A stretch of DNA of 64,000 nucleotides from Algiphilus aromaticivorans DG1253 (lineage in GTDB: Bacteria > Pseudomonadota > Gammaproteobacteria > Nevskiales > Nevskiaceae), in NCBI RefSeq assembly GCF_000733765.1, contig NZ_JPOG01000001.1, forward strand, positions 1,116,001 to 1,180,000, given 5' to 3'. Every line of letters begins with the position of its first letter. Positions within the stretch are counted from its first letter, which is position 1. The notes beneath the pieces are model-generated. The model worked only from the letters and a program-made list of their open reading frames with translations. It had not been told where the DNA came from and searched no databases. A program made the position numbers and the translations under genes. Below, in pieces: positions 63,957-64,000 of the stretch.

Positions 63957-64000
63957 GGAGACGCTCCTCCCGGCCAATAGGGGGTGTACCAGCTGTCAGC

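Overview
The window reads as a GC-rich gammaproteobacterial chromosome. The evidence is gene order: hemA-prfA-prmC diverges from a TPR lipoprotein-lolB-ispE-tRNA-Gln-prs-rplY-pth-ychF block, and hda lies just downstream of a PerM-type gene. This arrangement is familiar from Xanthomonadales, Nevskiales and Chromatiales-like lineages; I cannot name the genus. There is no rRNA operon, CRISPR array, transposase or prophage. The mobile signals are an intein inside nrdJ and dispersed intergenic repeats.

Layout. 1-2.7 kb is a nitric-oxide module: a Crp/Fnr regulator with a small DUF1858-like gene behind it, diverging from nnrS and a sirB2-like gene across a perfect NsrR-type palindrome. 2.8-6.9 kb is a B12-dependent ribonucleotide reductase whose catalytic-cysteine codon is directly preceded by a 374-residue LAGLIDADG intein. 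7-14.6 kb holds a Sel1-repeat protein, a 1-Cys peroxiredoxin, the acnD-prpF part of the methylcitrate cycle, a hotdog-fold thioesterase-like protein and a CPA2 antiporter. A tRNA-Met follows.

14.9-43.9 kb is the most interesting part. A plus-strand operon encodes a small sulfatase-like protein, a 2883-residue synthase (nitronate-monooxygenase/ER - KS - AT - 3x ACP - KR - DH), a 1621-residue synthase (KS - AT - DH - phosphopantetheinyl transferase), a second alkaline-phosphatase-superfamily enzyme, a free ACP, an alpha/beta hydrolase and a secreted esterase. Converging on it, minus-strand genes encode a cyclopropane-fatty-acid-synthase-like methyltransferase, a double CaiB/BaiF CoA-transferase, a TolC-like channel, a 31-residue peptide, a PqqD-like/degenerate-M50/HlyD fusion, a beta-propeller, a sulfotransferase-like protein and a hexapeptide acyltransferase. 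The synthases carry every activity of a Pfa-type (polyunsaturated or 'secondary lipid') synthase in two polypeptides. I infer that the locus makes, decorates and exports an uncharacterised lipid; the link between the two operons is positional only.

44-64 kb is core housekeeping: ychF, pth, rplY, prs, tRNA-Gln, ispE, lolB, TPR lipoprotein, hemA, prfA, prmC, a JAMM protease, proS, a lytic transglycosylase, a penicillin-acylase-family enzyme, an outer-membrane barrel, wrbA, a DUF2069 protein, hda and an AI-2E/PerM-family protein. The 680-nt gap between rplY and prs is packed with stem-loops, and its end shares a conserved core with the gap upstream of hda.
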